Assembly (NCBI GenBank): GCA_016795385.1
Contig: JAEUHI010000079.1
Location: 55,080 to 119,079, forward strand
DNA: 64,000 bases
Source: Verrucomicrobiales bacterium
GTDB taxonomy: Bacteria; Verrucomicrobiota; Verrucomicrobiia; Verrucomicrobiales; DEV007
Reading direction: 5' to 3'
Translations under genes and position numbers: made by a program
Part shown: in pieces, positions 1-8,251 of the stretch
How positions within the stretch are numbered: position 1 is the first letter of the stretch
How the letters are laid out: the number at the start of each line of letters is the position of its first letter
The notes under the pieces: generated by a model
Databases searched by the model: none
What the model saw: the letters and a program-made list of their open reading frames with translations, nothing else
What the model was told of the DNA's origin: nothing

Positions 1-1618
1 GGCCACCCGCGCCGCGGCGGAAGTGGTCGCCCCGCTGCGCCGGAAGCTCGAGGTCTTCGGCTTCCACCTCGCCGAGCTCGACGTGCGGCAAAACAGCGCC
101 TTCCACGACAAGGCGGCCGCCCAGCTCCTCACCGCCGCGGGCATTGCCGACGGAGCCGCCTTCGGCGAATGGCCCGAGGAAAAACGCCTCGTCTTCCTCG
201 ATGCCGAGCTGCGCTCGGCGCGTCCCTTCCTCCATCCGCGAATCTCCGCCGGACCCGAGGCCGATGCGGTGCGCGATTGTTACCGCGTCCTCCGCGAGCA
301 TTGGCAAAGCCACGGCGCCGGCATCGGCGCGCTCATCGTCAGCATGACGCGGCAGCTCTCCGATCTCCTCCTCGTCCACCTCTTCGCCCGCGAGGCGGGA
401 CTGACCGTCGCCACCACCGGGGGAGGTTCCGTTTGTCCCCTCCAGGTCGTGCCGCTGTTTGAAACGCTCGACGACCTCGCCGGAGCCGCCGCCATCGTCG
501 ATGCGTATCTTTCGCACCCCATCGCCCGCGCCAGTCTCGCGGTCTCCGGACACGATCCGATCACGCCCGATCGACCGACGCAGCAGATCATGCTCGGCTA
601 CAGCGACAGCAACAAGGATGGCGGTATCCTCGCCAGCCAGTGGGCGCTGCACGACGCCCAGCAGGCCCTGACCGCGATCGGAGCGAAACATGCCGTGAAG
701 CTGCGTTTCTTCCACGGCCGGGGCGGCACCGTCAGCCGCGGCGCCGGACCGACGGATTGGTTTGTCAGGGCGTTGCCCCACGGATCGCTCAGTGGCGACT
801 TCCGCATGACCGAGCAGGGGGAAACCATCGCTCAAAAATACGCCCATCCCGAAAACGCCGCCTACCATCTTGAGAGCCTCCAGGCCTGTGTCACCCACAC
901 CACCTCGGCGCATTTGTTTGGCAAAGCCTCCGAGGATCCCGGACTCGATCTGATGCCGCGCCTCGCCGAGTGGAGCCGCCAAGCCTATCGCGAGCTGCTC
1001 GAGACCGAGGGATTCATCGAATTCTACCGTCAGGCCACGCCGATCGATGCGCTCGAGCAGAATCAAATGGGCTCGCGTCCTTCGCGACGCACCGGCACCG
1101 CCAGCCTCGCCGATCTGCGGGCGATCCCCTGGGTTTTCAGCTGGACCCAGGCACGCTTTTACCTGCCCGGCTGGTACGGCGTCGGCTCCGCCCTCGACCG
1201 GCTCCAGCGCGAATCGCCCGATGATTTCGAGCGCCTCGCGTCCACCATCCTTCACTCGACCCTGGCGCGCTACATCTTTACCGGCGTCGAGACGAACCTC
1301 GTCAGCGCCGACCGCGACCTGATGGAACTCTACGCCTCGCTCGTGCGCGACGCAGCCGTGCGCGAGCGTTTCCTCGGCCGCATCCACGGCGAGTACGATC
1401 GCGCCCGCACTTTGCTCGGGCGCCTCTTCACCCGTCCCGTCGCGGTGCGCCGCCCGCGCTTCGCGAAGACCCTGACCCTGCGCGAAGCCCCCCTCCGCGT
1501 CCTCCACCGCCAACAGGTTGATCTGCTGCGATCGTGGCGGGAAAGCGGCGGCGATCTCCCCCGCGACCTCGTCTTTTCGATCAGCGCGATCGCGAGCGGG
1601 TTGCGGAATACGGGGTGA
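1..1618 (+). CDS. ppc: Phosphoenolpyruvate carboxylase, C-terminal part (5' end outside window)
   Basis: This is the C-terminal ~538 residues of phosphoenolpyruvate carboxylase, the cytoplasmic enzyme that carboxylates PEP with bicarbonate to oxaloacetate and so refills the TCA cycle. The reading frame is open to the left edge, so the N-terminal part (bacterial enzymes are usually about 880-950 residues) lies outside. Hallmarks in order are GYSDSNKDGG, the catalytic glycine-rich loop FHGRGGTVSRGAGP, TEQGE, and NQMGSRPSRR near the PEP and allosteric sites. The protein ends in LRNTG, matching the invariant C-terminal 'NTG' of the family. No damage is visible. The gene converges on a PIN/antitoxin pair 45 bp downstream. 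Assignment is very secure; regulation cannot be judged because the promoter is outside. Confidence 0.97.
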   Translation, partial: ATRAAAEVVAPLRRKLEVFGFHLAELDVRQNSAFHDKAAAQLLTAAGIADGAAFGEWPEEKRLVFLDAELRSARPFLHPRISAGPEADAVRDCYRVLREHWQSHGAGIGALIVSMTRQLSDLLLVHLFAREAGLTVATTGGGSVCPLQVVPLFETLDDLAGAAAIVDAYLSHPIARASLAVSGHDPITPDRPTQQIMLGYSDSNKDGGILASQWALHDAQQALTAIGAKHAVKLRFFHGRGGTVSRGAGPTDWFVRALPHGSLSGDFRMTEQGETIAQKYAHPENAAYHLESLQACVTHTTSAHLFGKASEDPGLDLMPRLAEWSRQAYRELLETEGFIEFYRQATPIDALEQNQMGSRPSRRTGTASLADLRAIPWVFSWTQARFYLPGWYGVGSALDRLQRESPDDFERLASTILHSTLARYIFTGVETNLVSADRDLMELYASLVRDAAVRERFLGRIHGEYDRARTLLGRLFTRPVAVRRPRFAKTLTLREAPLRVLHRQQVDLLRSWRESGGDLPRDLVFSISAIASGLRNTG

Positions 1619-1663
1619 GCCCGGGGTGCCGCGCCCACCGGTGCCGACGAAGTCCGCCGCGAG

Positions 1664-1855
1664 CTATTTCCGGACGTTTTCGATCTTTCGCGTTTTCGTG
1701 GATTTCGTTTTCCGCTTGGATGTCCCCGCGATCGAGATCTTTTCCGCAGCTTCACGTTTCATCGCGTCTTCAAAGATGCGGTGAAGATCAAAATCGAACT
1801 TCGCCGCCAAAGCTTCGCGGGCGGCACGGACCTCCTGAATGAGTGGATTGTTCAT
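1664..1855 (-). CDS. Small antitoxin-like protein paired with PIN toxin
   Basis: A 63-residue charged protein beginning MNNPLIQEVRAAREALAAKF, followed by FDFDLHRIFEDAMKREA and a Lys/Arg/Thr-rich tail. From general knowledge, short proteins with the pattern 'I.EVR..R...A..F.YDL..IF.D' commonly accompany PIN-domain proteins and are taken to be their antitoxins. Its ATG overlaps the TGA of the upstream PIN gene (ATGA), so the two are translationally coupled. The gene order (toxin first, antitoxin second) is the reverse of classical vapBC. I see no obvious DNA-binding ribbon-helix-helix or AbrB fold in the sequence, so autoregulation by this protein is uncertain. Confidence 0.6.
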   Translation of the reverse strand: MNNPLIQEVRAAREALAAKFDFDLHRIFEDAMKREAAEKISIAGTSKRKTKSTKTRKIENVRK

Positions 1856-2328
1856 GACGAGGGAGCGATCAGACCTTTAGGCGTGCAAATGATTGGCACA
1901 TGAAGTTCATGGTAGCGACAGAACTCGACAAGTTCTTTCTGCAATACTGGATTTGCGAGATGGGTGCAATTCCAAGTAAGGAGAAAGTCCATCTTGTGAA
2001 GAATCGAAACCGCGACATGAGAAGCGTCCATCACCGATCTGGTGGGAAGACAAAGGAGTTTCGCGATATTGGCGGCAAGCTTCTCCGCCTCTGGCGTGAT
2101 TGGTAGGTGCGGGATGTCCCTGAGCCAGACCAATCTCCGCGCTGCCGCATCCAGATCTCCGCCTGAGGCTTCATCGAGCGTGAAAAGCGAGGTATAAACA
2201 CGATAACGCAGACGTTCGTTCTGCCACCAGGAGTGAGTGGCCCGCTGATCAGATGCGACCGCTGGAAGACGACTCGGCTTTGCCGCCAGATAGCTGGGGA
2301 TCGTCGTCTCGATGTAGACCGTCTGCAC
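1852..2328 (-). CDS. PIN-domain protein, VapC-like toxin
   Basis: A 158-residue protein with GTG start (GTG CAG ACG GTC TAC). The N-terminus MQTVYIETTIPSYL is the first strand of a PIN-domain ribonuclease; the usual first Asp is Glu here, as in a known subgroup. A later acidic motif, VMDASHVAVS, followed by DFLLTWNCTHLAN, matches the second half of the PIN fold (active-site Asp, then a 'T.N..HL.N' signature). By family it would be a Mg2+-dependent RNase inhibited by its partner, probably the 63-residue protein whose start overlaps this stop codon by 4 bp. Such pairs act as stress or stabilisation modules. Catalytic activity and target RNA cannot be read from sequence. Confidence 0.75.
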   Translation of the reverse strand: MQTVYIETTIPSYLAAKPSRLPAVASDQRATHSWWQNERLRYRVYTSLFTLDEASGGDLDAAARRLVWLRDIPHLPITPEAEKLAANIAKLLCLPTRSVMDASHVAVSILHKMDFLLTWNCTHLANPVLQKELVEFCRYHELHVPIICTPKGLIAPSS

Positions 2329-2450
2329 ACTAGCAAGCTAACTCATCGACCGAGGCAGGTAAAGCGCGTGGAAAGCTCCAAATCCTCAACCAATCCGAAA
2401 TAAAGAATCATCGACGAAGCGGTGCTTTCCCGGCATCTTTGGCGCTCACC

Positions 2451-5400
2451 ATGAACGCCTCACGACTGATCGCGATTTTGTTTCTTTCCCTTGCCTCGCT
2501 ACCAGCGCCTGGAATCGCCCAAGAGGAAGCGGCCCTCGTGCCGGTGGAGCTGGCTTCGACGCCGGCCCTTTCATCCGACGGAAAGCAGATCGCGTTTTCG
2601 TGGGCGGGAGATCTCTGGATCACGCGCGCGCGGGGAGGCCAGGCGAAGCGGATCACGACCCATCCCGCCTACGACAGCAGCCCGGCCTTTTCTCCGGATG
2701 GTTCGCGGATCGCCTTCACCAGCAACCGCACCGGCCAAGATCAAGTCTTCGTCATGCCGGTGGCGGGCGGCATCCCCCGACAGGTCACTTTTCATTCGGA
2801 GGGATCACGCGTCGTCGAATGGTATCCCGATGGAAAGTCGATCCTGATCGAAGGGCTGCGCGACTTCGGCACGCGACGGGCGACGCGATTCTATCGCATC
2901 CATGCCGATGAACGGCGCGCCGAAAGCCTCCTCTTCGACGCCGAGGGACATTCGGCGGCCCTCTCTCCCGACGGCACGAAGCTGCTCTTCTGCCGCGAAG
3001 GCAGCGACCTCTATCGCAAGGGCTACCGCGGCTCCCAGGCCTCGCAGATCTGGCTCGCCGAAGGGCTCGAGTCGGCGAAACCGGTTTTCAAAAAACTCGT
3101 CGCCCGCGAAAGCGAAGCCCGTTCGCCCATGTGGAAACCGGATGGCTCCAGCTTTTATTACCTCGGCGATCACGGCGAAGCAGCCCTCTTCGATGTGTGG
3201 GAGCGCGATCTCGTCTCGGGCGAGGAGAAGGCCCTGACCCGGCATCAGGAAGATCCCGCCATCCTCCCCGCGATCGCCCGCGATGGATCGGCGCTCGTCT
3301 TCCGCCAGCGTTTCGATCTCCATCGACTGTCACTCACGGGCAAAGGTGCAGGGAAAGGGGCCCGTCCCCTCGCGATCGAGGCGGGCGCCGATACCCTGCC
3401 CGACCCGGTGGTGCGCCGCACCCTGACAAAAGCAGAAAACCTCTCCTTCTCCGCCGATGGACTCGAGGTCGCCTTCATCGCCGGCGGGGATGTCTGGGTG
3501 ATGGATTCCGAACTGCGCGAGCCCGTCGCGGTGACAAACACCCCTGCCGAAGAACGCGAGCCCGTCTTTTCCGCCGATGGCGAGACCCTGTATTTCATCC
3601 GTGACGATGGAGCCACGGTCGATCTCTGGTCGGCGAAGCGCGCCGACGCGAAGTCCTACTGGTGGCGGAACGCGAACTTCACGGAGAAACGGCTGACCAC
3701 GGACGGAGCCGCGAAAGAGGACCTCCAGGTCGTGCCGGGCGGTAAAAAGATCTCGTGGGTCGCGGGTCGCGGCGATCTCTGGGTCGCGAACGCCGACGGC
3801 GGCGAAGCGAAGCGTCTTTTTGAATCGTGGAACGCCCCACAGGTCGCGTGGTCGCCCGACGGCCTGTGGTATTCCTACGCCGTCGATGACAACGACTTCA
3901 ACCGCGATATCTGGATCGCCCCGCTCGACGGAAAGTCGCCGCCCTACAATGTCTCGCGCCATCCCGACAGCGACGGCAATCCCGCGTGGTCGCCCGATGG
4001 AAAGATCCTCGCCTTCACCGGGCGCCGCTACGAGGACGAGACCGACATCTACTACGTGCATCTCAGCCTCGCCGACGAGGAGAAGGACAAACGCGACCGC
4101 ACCCTCGAGAGCGCCTTGAAGAAGATGGAGGCCGCGCGGAAAAAACCCGAACCCGCCACCCCGCCGAAGCCCGCCGATCCGCCCAAGGCCTCGGCCCCCG
4201 CGCCGCTCGATCCCGCGACTTCGAAAGACGGTCAGAACACTCCTGCACCAGCTCCTGCGGCCCCAGCTCCCGCACCGGACCCTGCCAAAACCACCACACC
4301 CGATCCGAAGGCCGCTGCTCCGGCACCTCCGACGGCGGCGAAGCTGGCTTCACCCGAGGCCGCGCCTCCGAAACCCGCCGCGACCGGCGTGAGCGTGAAG
4401 ATCGATTTCGACCGCCTCTCCGAGCGCATCCATCGCATCGCCATTCCCGACGCCGTCGAGACGGGCCTCTTCTGGTCGCCGGATTCGAAGCGTCTCGCCT
4501 TCGCCGCCGAGATCCGTGGCGTCCGCGGCACCTACACGGTCTCCTTTCCCGATCCCGCGACGCCTGCGCTCCTCGTGAACAAGACCGGCGGCCTCGCCCG
4601 CTGGATCGCGAAGGATGAGACCATCCTCTGGCTCGTCGAAGGCCTGCCCGCGACCTTTTCGAAAGGCAGCCTCAAGACCTATTCCTTCACGGCGCGGCAG
4701 TCCTACGATCGGGCCGCCTACCAGCGCGCCGGCTTCCAGCAGGCGTGGCGAGTCATCCGCGACACCTGGTACGACGAAACCATGAACCACCGCGATTGGG
4801 ATTCTGTCAGGATGAAATACGAGGAGGCCGCGGCCCGCGCCACCGACAGCCGCGCCTTCGACCGTGTCGTCGCGATGATGCTCGGCGAACTGAACGGCTC
4901 ACACCTCGGCTTCAAATCGACGGTCGACAGCTTCCCCAACCGCAGCCCCCAGGGATGGAGCGAGGAAACGGCCCATCCCGGACTCCTGTTCGACCGGTTT
5001 TTCGATGGACCCGGCTGGAAGGTCGCCCGTGTGATCCCGCGCGGCCCGGCCGATGAAGGGGCCGCGAGGCTCCGCGCCGGTGATCTCGTCATGAAGATCG
5101 ACGGTGCGCCCCTGACCCGCGATCTCGATCCGACCCTGGTTTTGAATGGACCTCTCACCCGCGATCTGCGCCTCTCGATCGAGCGCAGCCACCCTCCCAC
5201 CGGCGGGGAGAAAGAAGGCAAAAAGGAGACTCTCGAGATCACCCTGCGTCCCATCTCCTATGCGCGGGCGCGGGAGCTGATGCAGGACGCGTTCGTCGAG
5301 GAGAGACGCGCCCTCGTCGAGCGCCTCAGCGGCGGGCGTGTCGGCTACGTGCATGTCGAGAAGATGGATTGGAGCGACTTCCTCCGTTTTGAAGCCGAGA

Positions 5401-5948
5401 TCTTCGCCCGCGGCCATGGCAAGGACGCCCTCCTCATCGATGTGCGCGACAACGGCGGAGGCTTCACCGCGGATCACCTGTTGACCGTGTTGAATCCCGC
5501 CGAGCACGCCATCACCGTGCCGCGCGGAGGTGGTCCGGGGTATCCGCAGGACCGGCGCGTCTATGCGACCTGGCATCGACCCGTCACCGTGCTCTGCAAT
5601 CAGAACAGCTTCTCCAACGCCGAGATCTTCAGCCACGCGATCAAGGAGATCGGCCGCGGCAAACTGGTCGGCGTGCCCACCGCCGGTGGTGTCGTCTCGA
5701 CCGGCGCGGCTTCGATCCGCGATCTCGGCACCCTGCGCATTCCCTTCCGCGGCTGGTATCGCAAGAGCGACGGGGCCGACATGGAGCTCAACGGGGCCGT
5801 GCCCGACGCCCTCGTCTGGCCCGAGCCCGGGGACGAAGCCGCGGGCCGCGATCGCCAGATCGAGAAGGCGGTGGAACTGAGCCTCGCGGAGATCAAAGCC
5901 GAGGCGGCCAAACCCAAGCCGAAGCTCGTGCCCGCGAGCCGACGATGA
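2451..5948 (+). CDS. Secreted tricorn-like S41 peptidase with TolB/WD-type propellers and PDZ
   Basis: A 1165-residue exported protease. I chose the ATG at 2451 rather than a TTG 12 bp upstream because it starts a clean signal peptide (MNASRLIAILFLSLASLPAPGIAQ). Residues ~30-560 hold repeated 'SPDG..IAF.S....DLW' blades, i.e. TolB/WD-like beta-propellers that in tricorn proteases gate peptide substrates. Residues ~560-645 form a Pro/Ala/Lys low-complexity linker. A PDZ domain follows (~840-915, with the 'RLRAGDLVMKIDG' ligand-groove pattern) and then an S41 catalytic domain (~960-1140): LLIDVRDNGGG, and NSFSNAEIFS, in which Ser1055 is the likely nucleophile by alignment with C-terminal processing proteases. 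Family function is degradation of oligopeptides; location is inferred to be periplasmic. Monocistronic; the next gene is convergent and ends right beside it. Confidence 0.9.
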   Translation: MNASRLIAILFLSLASLPAPGIAQEEAALVPVELASTPALSSDGKQIAFSWAGDLWITRARGGQAKRITTHPAYDSSPAFSPDGSRIAFTSNRTGQDQVFVMPVAGGIPRQVTFHSEGSRVVEWYPDGKSILIEGLRDFGTRRATRFYRIHADERRAESLLFDAEGHSAALSPDGTKLLFCREGSDLYRKGYRGSQASQIWLAEGLESAKPVFKKLVARESEARSPMWKPDGSSFYYLGDHGEAALFDVWERDLVSGEEKALTRHQEDPAILPAIARDGSALVFRQRFDLHRLSLTGKGAGKGARPLAIEAGADTLPDPVVRRTLTKAENLSFSADGLEVAFIAGGDVWVMDSELREPVAVTNTPAEEREPVFSADGETLYFIRDDGATVDLWSAKRADAKSYWWRNANFTEKRLTTDGAAKEDLQVVPGGKKISWVAGRGDLWVANADGGEAKRLFESWNAPQVAWSPDGLWYSYAVDDNDFNRDIWIAPLDGKSPPYNVSRHPDSDGNPAWSPDGKILAFTGRRYEDETDIYYVHLSLADEEKDKRDRTLESALKKMEAARKKPEPATPPKPADPPKASAPAPLDPATSKDGQNTPAPAPAAPAPAPDPAKTTTPDPKAAAPAPPTAAKLASPEAAPPKPAATGVSVKIDFDRLSERIHRIAIPDAVETGLFWSPDSKRLAFAAEIRGVRGTYTVSFPDPATPALLVNKTGGLARWIAKDETILWLVEGLPATFSKGSLKTYSFTARQSYDRAAYQRAGFQQAWRVIRDTWYDETMNHRDWDSVRMKYEEAAARATDSRAFDRVVAMMLGELNGSHLGFKSTVDSFPNRSPQGWSEETAHPGLLFDRFFDGPGWKVARVIPRGPADEGAARLRAGDLVMKIDGAPLTRDLDPTLVLNGPLTRDLRLSIERSHPPTGGEKEGKKETLEITLRPISYARARELMQDAFVEERRALVERLSGGRVGYVHVEKMDWSDFLRFEAEIFARGHGKDALLIDVRDNGGGFTADHLLTVLNPAEHAITVPRGGGPGYPQDRRVYATWHRPVTVLCNQNSFSNAEIFSHAIKEIGRGKLVGVPTAGGVVSTGAASIRDLGTLRIPFRGWYRKSDGADMELNGAVPDALVWPEPGDEAAGRDRQIEKAVELSLAEIKAEAAKPKPKLVPASRR

Positions 5949-6299
5949 TCAAGGACAGCAGCGTCCCTTGGCGGAAGTGGTGATCACCGTGCCGGAGGCA
6001 TTCGGCAGGCAGTTGCGTTTCGCGTTCCGCTTCGGATTCGCGGGGTTCATGAGATGCGAATTGAAGAAGTCGTATTTCTTCTTCCCGAGATACACCGGGC
6101 GGCAATGATCGTGGCACTCGTTCACCCACTGGGTCACGACGCGTCCGTCGAGGCATTCCACGGGACGGTAGTAGGCCATGAGGTCGTGTCCACACTGCTG
6201 GCAGACGCCGCGGAAACGCGCGGGGTAACCGGCTTCCGCGGTGTCAGGCAAGATCGTGGTGAAGAGGAGGGCGGCGGCGAGGGTGATCCAGATTTTCAT
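5949..6299 (-). CDS. Small secreted Cys-rich protein, unknown function
   Basis: A 116-residue protein starting at MKIWITLAAALLFTTILP; this ATG is preferred over one 39 bp upstream because it directly begins a signal peptide (cleavage predicted after DTAEA). The mature part contains a CQQCG pair, ECLDGR, NECHDHCRP, a Lys-rich stretch, NCLP and a terminal RCCP, nine cysteines in about 95 residues, so it is probably disulfide-bonded or metal-binding in the envelope. I do not recognise a family. It converges with the tricorn-like protease gene (stop codons adjacent) and is divergent from the sialate esterase gene, with which it shares an AT-rich intergenic region. Confidence 0.7.
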   Translation of the reverse strand: MKIWITLAAALLFTTILPDTAEAGYPARFRGVCQQCGHDLMAYYRPVECLDGRVVTQWVNECHDHCRPVYLGKKKYDFFNSHLMNPANPKRNAKRNCLPNASGTVITTSAKGRCCP

Positions 6300-6493
6300 G
6301 TTTCGTGTGTCTCGGGGTTGGCCTCCGGCAATTCTCAAATTTGCGAATTGTGGAGAATACGAGAATCATATTCGATTAAAACCGTAATTCCAGTAAAAAA
6401 TTCGAGTTTTCAGAATTCGAGAACGGATTTTCCGTGCACCGATGGGCCAATCACGGGGTTTTGCTGACTCGATTCAACCCTCTTCAGTCTCCC
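6300..6493. promoter_or_regulatory. AT-rich divergent intergenic region
   Basis: This 194-bp gap separates two divergently transcribed genes (small Cys-rich protein, minus; sialate esterase, plus). The middle (about 6331-6422) is much richer in A/T than the flanks. It holds short dyads: ATTCTC at 6331-6336 with GAGAAT at 6353-6358, and GAATTC-containing repeats at 6395-6422. Promoters for both genes are expected here, but no -35/-10 pair stands out and Verrucomicrobial promoters are poorly defined, so none is assigned. Confidence 0.35.
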
Positions 6494-8245
6494 ATGCGAC
6501 CCTCTTGGCTCACGTTCTTCGTCGGTTTGGTCCTCTTCGCCGCTCCCCTTCGCGCGGAGATTTCTCTCCCCGCGTTTTTCAGCGACGGCATGATCCTGCA
6601 ACGCGACCGCGAAGCCGCGATCTGGGGCAAAGCGGAGGCGGGAGCGGAAATCACGGTTTCCTTCAAGGGACAAACGGCAAAGGCCAAAGCGGGCGACGAC
6701 GGGAAATGGCAGGCCGCGATCCCGACCGGAGCCGCCGATGCGATGGGCGCGCCGCTCATCGTGAAGTCTGGCGATGAATCGGTCGAGATCCGGGACGTCC
6801 TCGTCGGCGAAGTGTGGTTCGCCTCGGGACAGTCGAACATGTATTTCCCGATGAGCCGCGTCGAAGCCTACGCCGATCTCGTGCAGGCGACGAATCTGCC
6901 GGGCCTGCGGTTCTTCAACGCTCCCCTCGTCACCGCGGTCGAGCCGCAGGACGACATCGCCGGTGAGTGGGTCGCCGCGACGCCGGAAACCGTGCCCGGT
7001 TGCTCGGCGGTGGCCTTCTTCTTCGCCCGCAAACTGCACCTCGATCTCGGCATCCCCGTCGGAGTCATCAAGTCGGCGTGGGGCGGAAAACCGGTCGAGA
7101 CCTTCACGAGCCGCGAGGCGCTCAACACCTTGCCGGGCACGAAGGCCCTCGTCGAGACCCTCCTCGCCGAGGACAAGGTCTACGATCACGCGACCGCCAC
7201 CGCCGCCTACGAAAAGCGCCTCGCCGATTGGCAGGAGGCGATGAAAGCTTCGAAAGGCAAACCCGAAGCCGAGCGTCGCCGCCTTGGCAAAAAGCCGACC
7301 GCTCCGAAACGTCCGCTCGATACCGAAGGACGCCCCGGCGTCCTCTACAATGCGATGATCCATCCCTTCTCCGGCTACACGATGCGAGGCGCGATCTGGT
7401 ATCAGGGCGAAGGCAATGCCAAAGCGGGAGCCGTCCCTTACGATCAGACCCTGCCCCTCATGATCCGCGATTGGCGGGAACGCTGGGGCGACGAGTTTTC
7501 CTTCTACTACGTGCAGCTCGCGAACTTCCGCCAGCCCTCCACCGCTCCCGGCACGCCCGACCCGTGGGCGCTCCTGCAGGATCGCATGCGCCTCGTCCTC
7601 GCGACGACGCCGAAGACGGGCATGGCGATCATCAACGACACCGGCGAGGTCGACGACATCCATCCCAAAAACAAAAAAGATCCCGGCGAACGACTCGCCC
7701 TGTGGGCCCTCGCGAAGGATTACGGAAAAGATCTCGTCGCCTACTCGGGACCGCTCTACCGCGCGGCCGAGGTGAAGGAAGGAGCGATCCGCATCACCTT
7801 CGATCAGTCGGGCAAAGGATTGAAATCCCGCGACGGCGGCGAGTTGAAACGCTTCGAGATCGCGGGCGAAGACCGGGTCTGGCATTGGGCCGAGGCGAAG
7901 ATCGATGGCCCCGACGGCGTCCTCGTCAGCAGCACCGCGGTCGCCAAACCCGTCGCAGTGCGATACGCCTGGGCCTCGAATCCGGAAGGCGCGAATCTCG
8001 TCAACAGCGAGGGTCTGCCCGCCTCGGTCTTCCGCACCGATGATTGGAATGACGCCGAGGCCACTCCCGTCGATCCCGCCGCCGAAGCGGCGGCGGCCCG
8101 CCGTGCTCTCGGCGTGAAGATCCGCGAACTCGCCGCGAAACGCGACGCCCACGAGCGCGGCAGCGAGGAATGGCGGAAGATCGCCGCCGAGATGAAGCCG
8201 CTCATGGAACAGCTGCAGGCTTCTTCGCCCGAAAAGGCGAAGTGA
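6494..8245 (+). CDS. Sialate O-acetylesterase family protein (SGNH hydrolase), secreted
   Basis: A 583-residue exported carbohydrate esterase. The ATG at 6494 starts MRPSWLTFFVGLVLFAAPLRA, a clear signal peptide; upstream in-frame starts are ignored. After an N-terminal beta-sandwich-like part (~25-105) comes the SGNH/GDSL-type catalytic domain: ASGQSNM (Ser114 is the likely nucleophile), WYQGEGNA (block III type), and DDIHP, giving Asp387 and His390 as the DxxH pair. Family members remove O-acetyl groups from sialic acids or from acetylated plant and marine polysaccharides. The C-terminus (to EKAK) is Ala/Arg/Glu-rich and helical. The downstream gene on the opposite strand begins only 6 bp from the stop. 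With the sulfatase at 22467 it supports a glycan-degrading lifestyle. Confidence 0.9.
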   Translation: MRPSWLTFFVGLVLFAAPLRAEISLPAFFSDGMILQRDREAAIWGKAEAGAEITVSFKGQTAKAKAGDDGKWQAAIPTGAADAMGAPLIVKSGDESVEIRDVLVGEVWFASGQSNMYFPMSRVEAYADLVQATNLPGLRFFNAPLVTAVEPQDDIAGEWVAATPETVPGCSAVAFFFARKLHLDLGIPVGVIKSAWGGKPVETFTSREALNTLPGTKALVETLLAEDKVYDHATATAAYEKRLADWQEAMKASKGKPEAERRRLGKKPTAPKRPLDTEGRPGVLYNAMIHPFSGYTMRGAIWYQGEGNAKAGAVPYDQTLPLMIRDWRERWGDEFSFYYVQLANFRQPSTAPGTPDPWALLQDRMRLVLATTPKTGMAIINDTGEVDDIHPKNKKDPGERLALWALAKDYGKDLVAYSGPLYRAAEVKEGAIRITFDQSGKGLKSRDGGELKRFEIAGEDRVWHWAEAKIDGPDGVLVSSTAVAKPVAVRYAWASNPEGANLVNSEGLPASVFRTDDWNDAEATPVDPAAEAAAARRALGVKIRELAAKRDAHERGSEEWRKIAAEMKPLMEQLQASSPEKAK

Positions 8246-8251
8246 GTTTCC

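Noticed and set aside
6410..8152. A 580-codon minus-strand frame opposite the sialate esterase
   Set aside because: Antisense shadow; no recognisable domain, while the plus strand has signal peptide and SGNH motifs.
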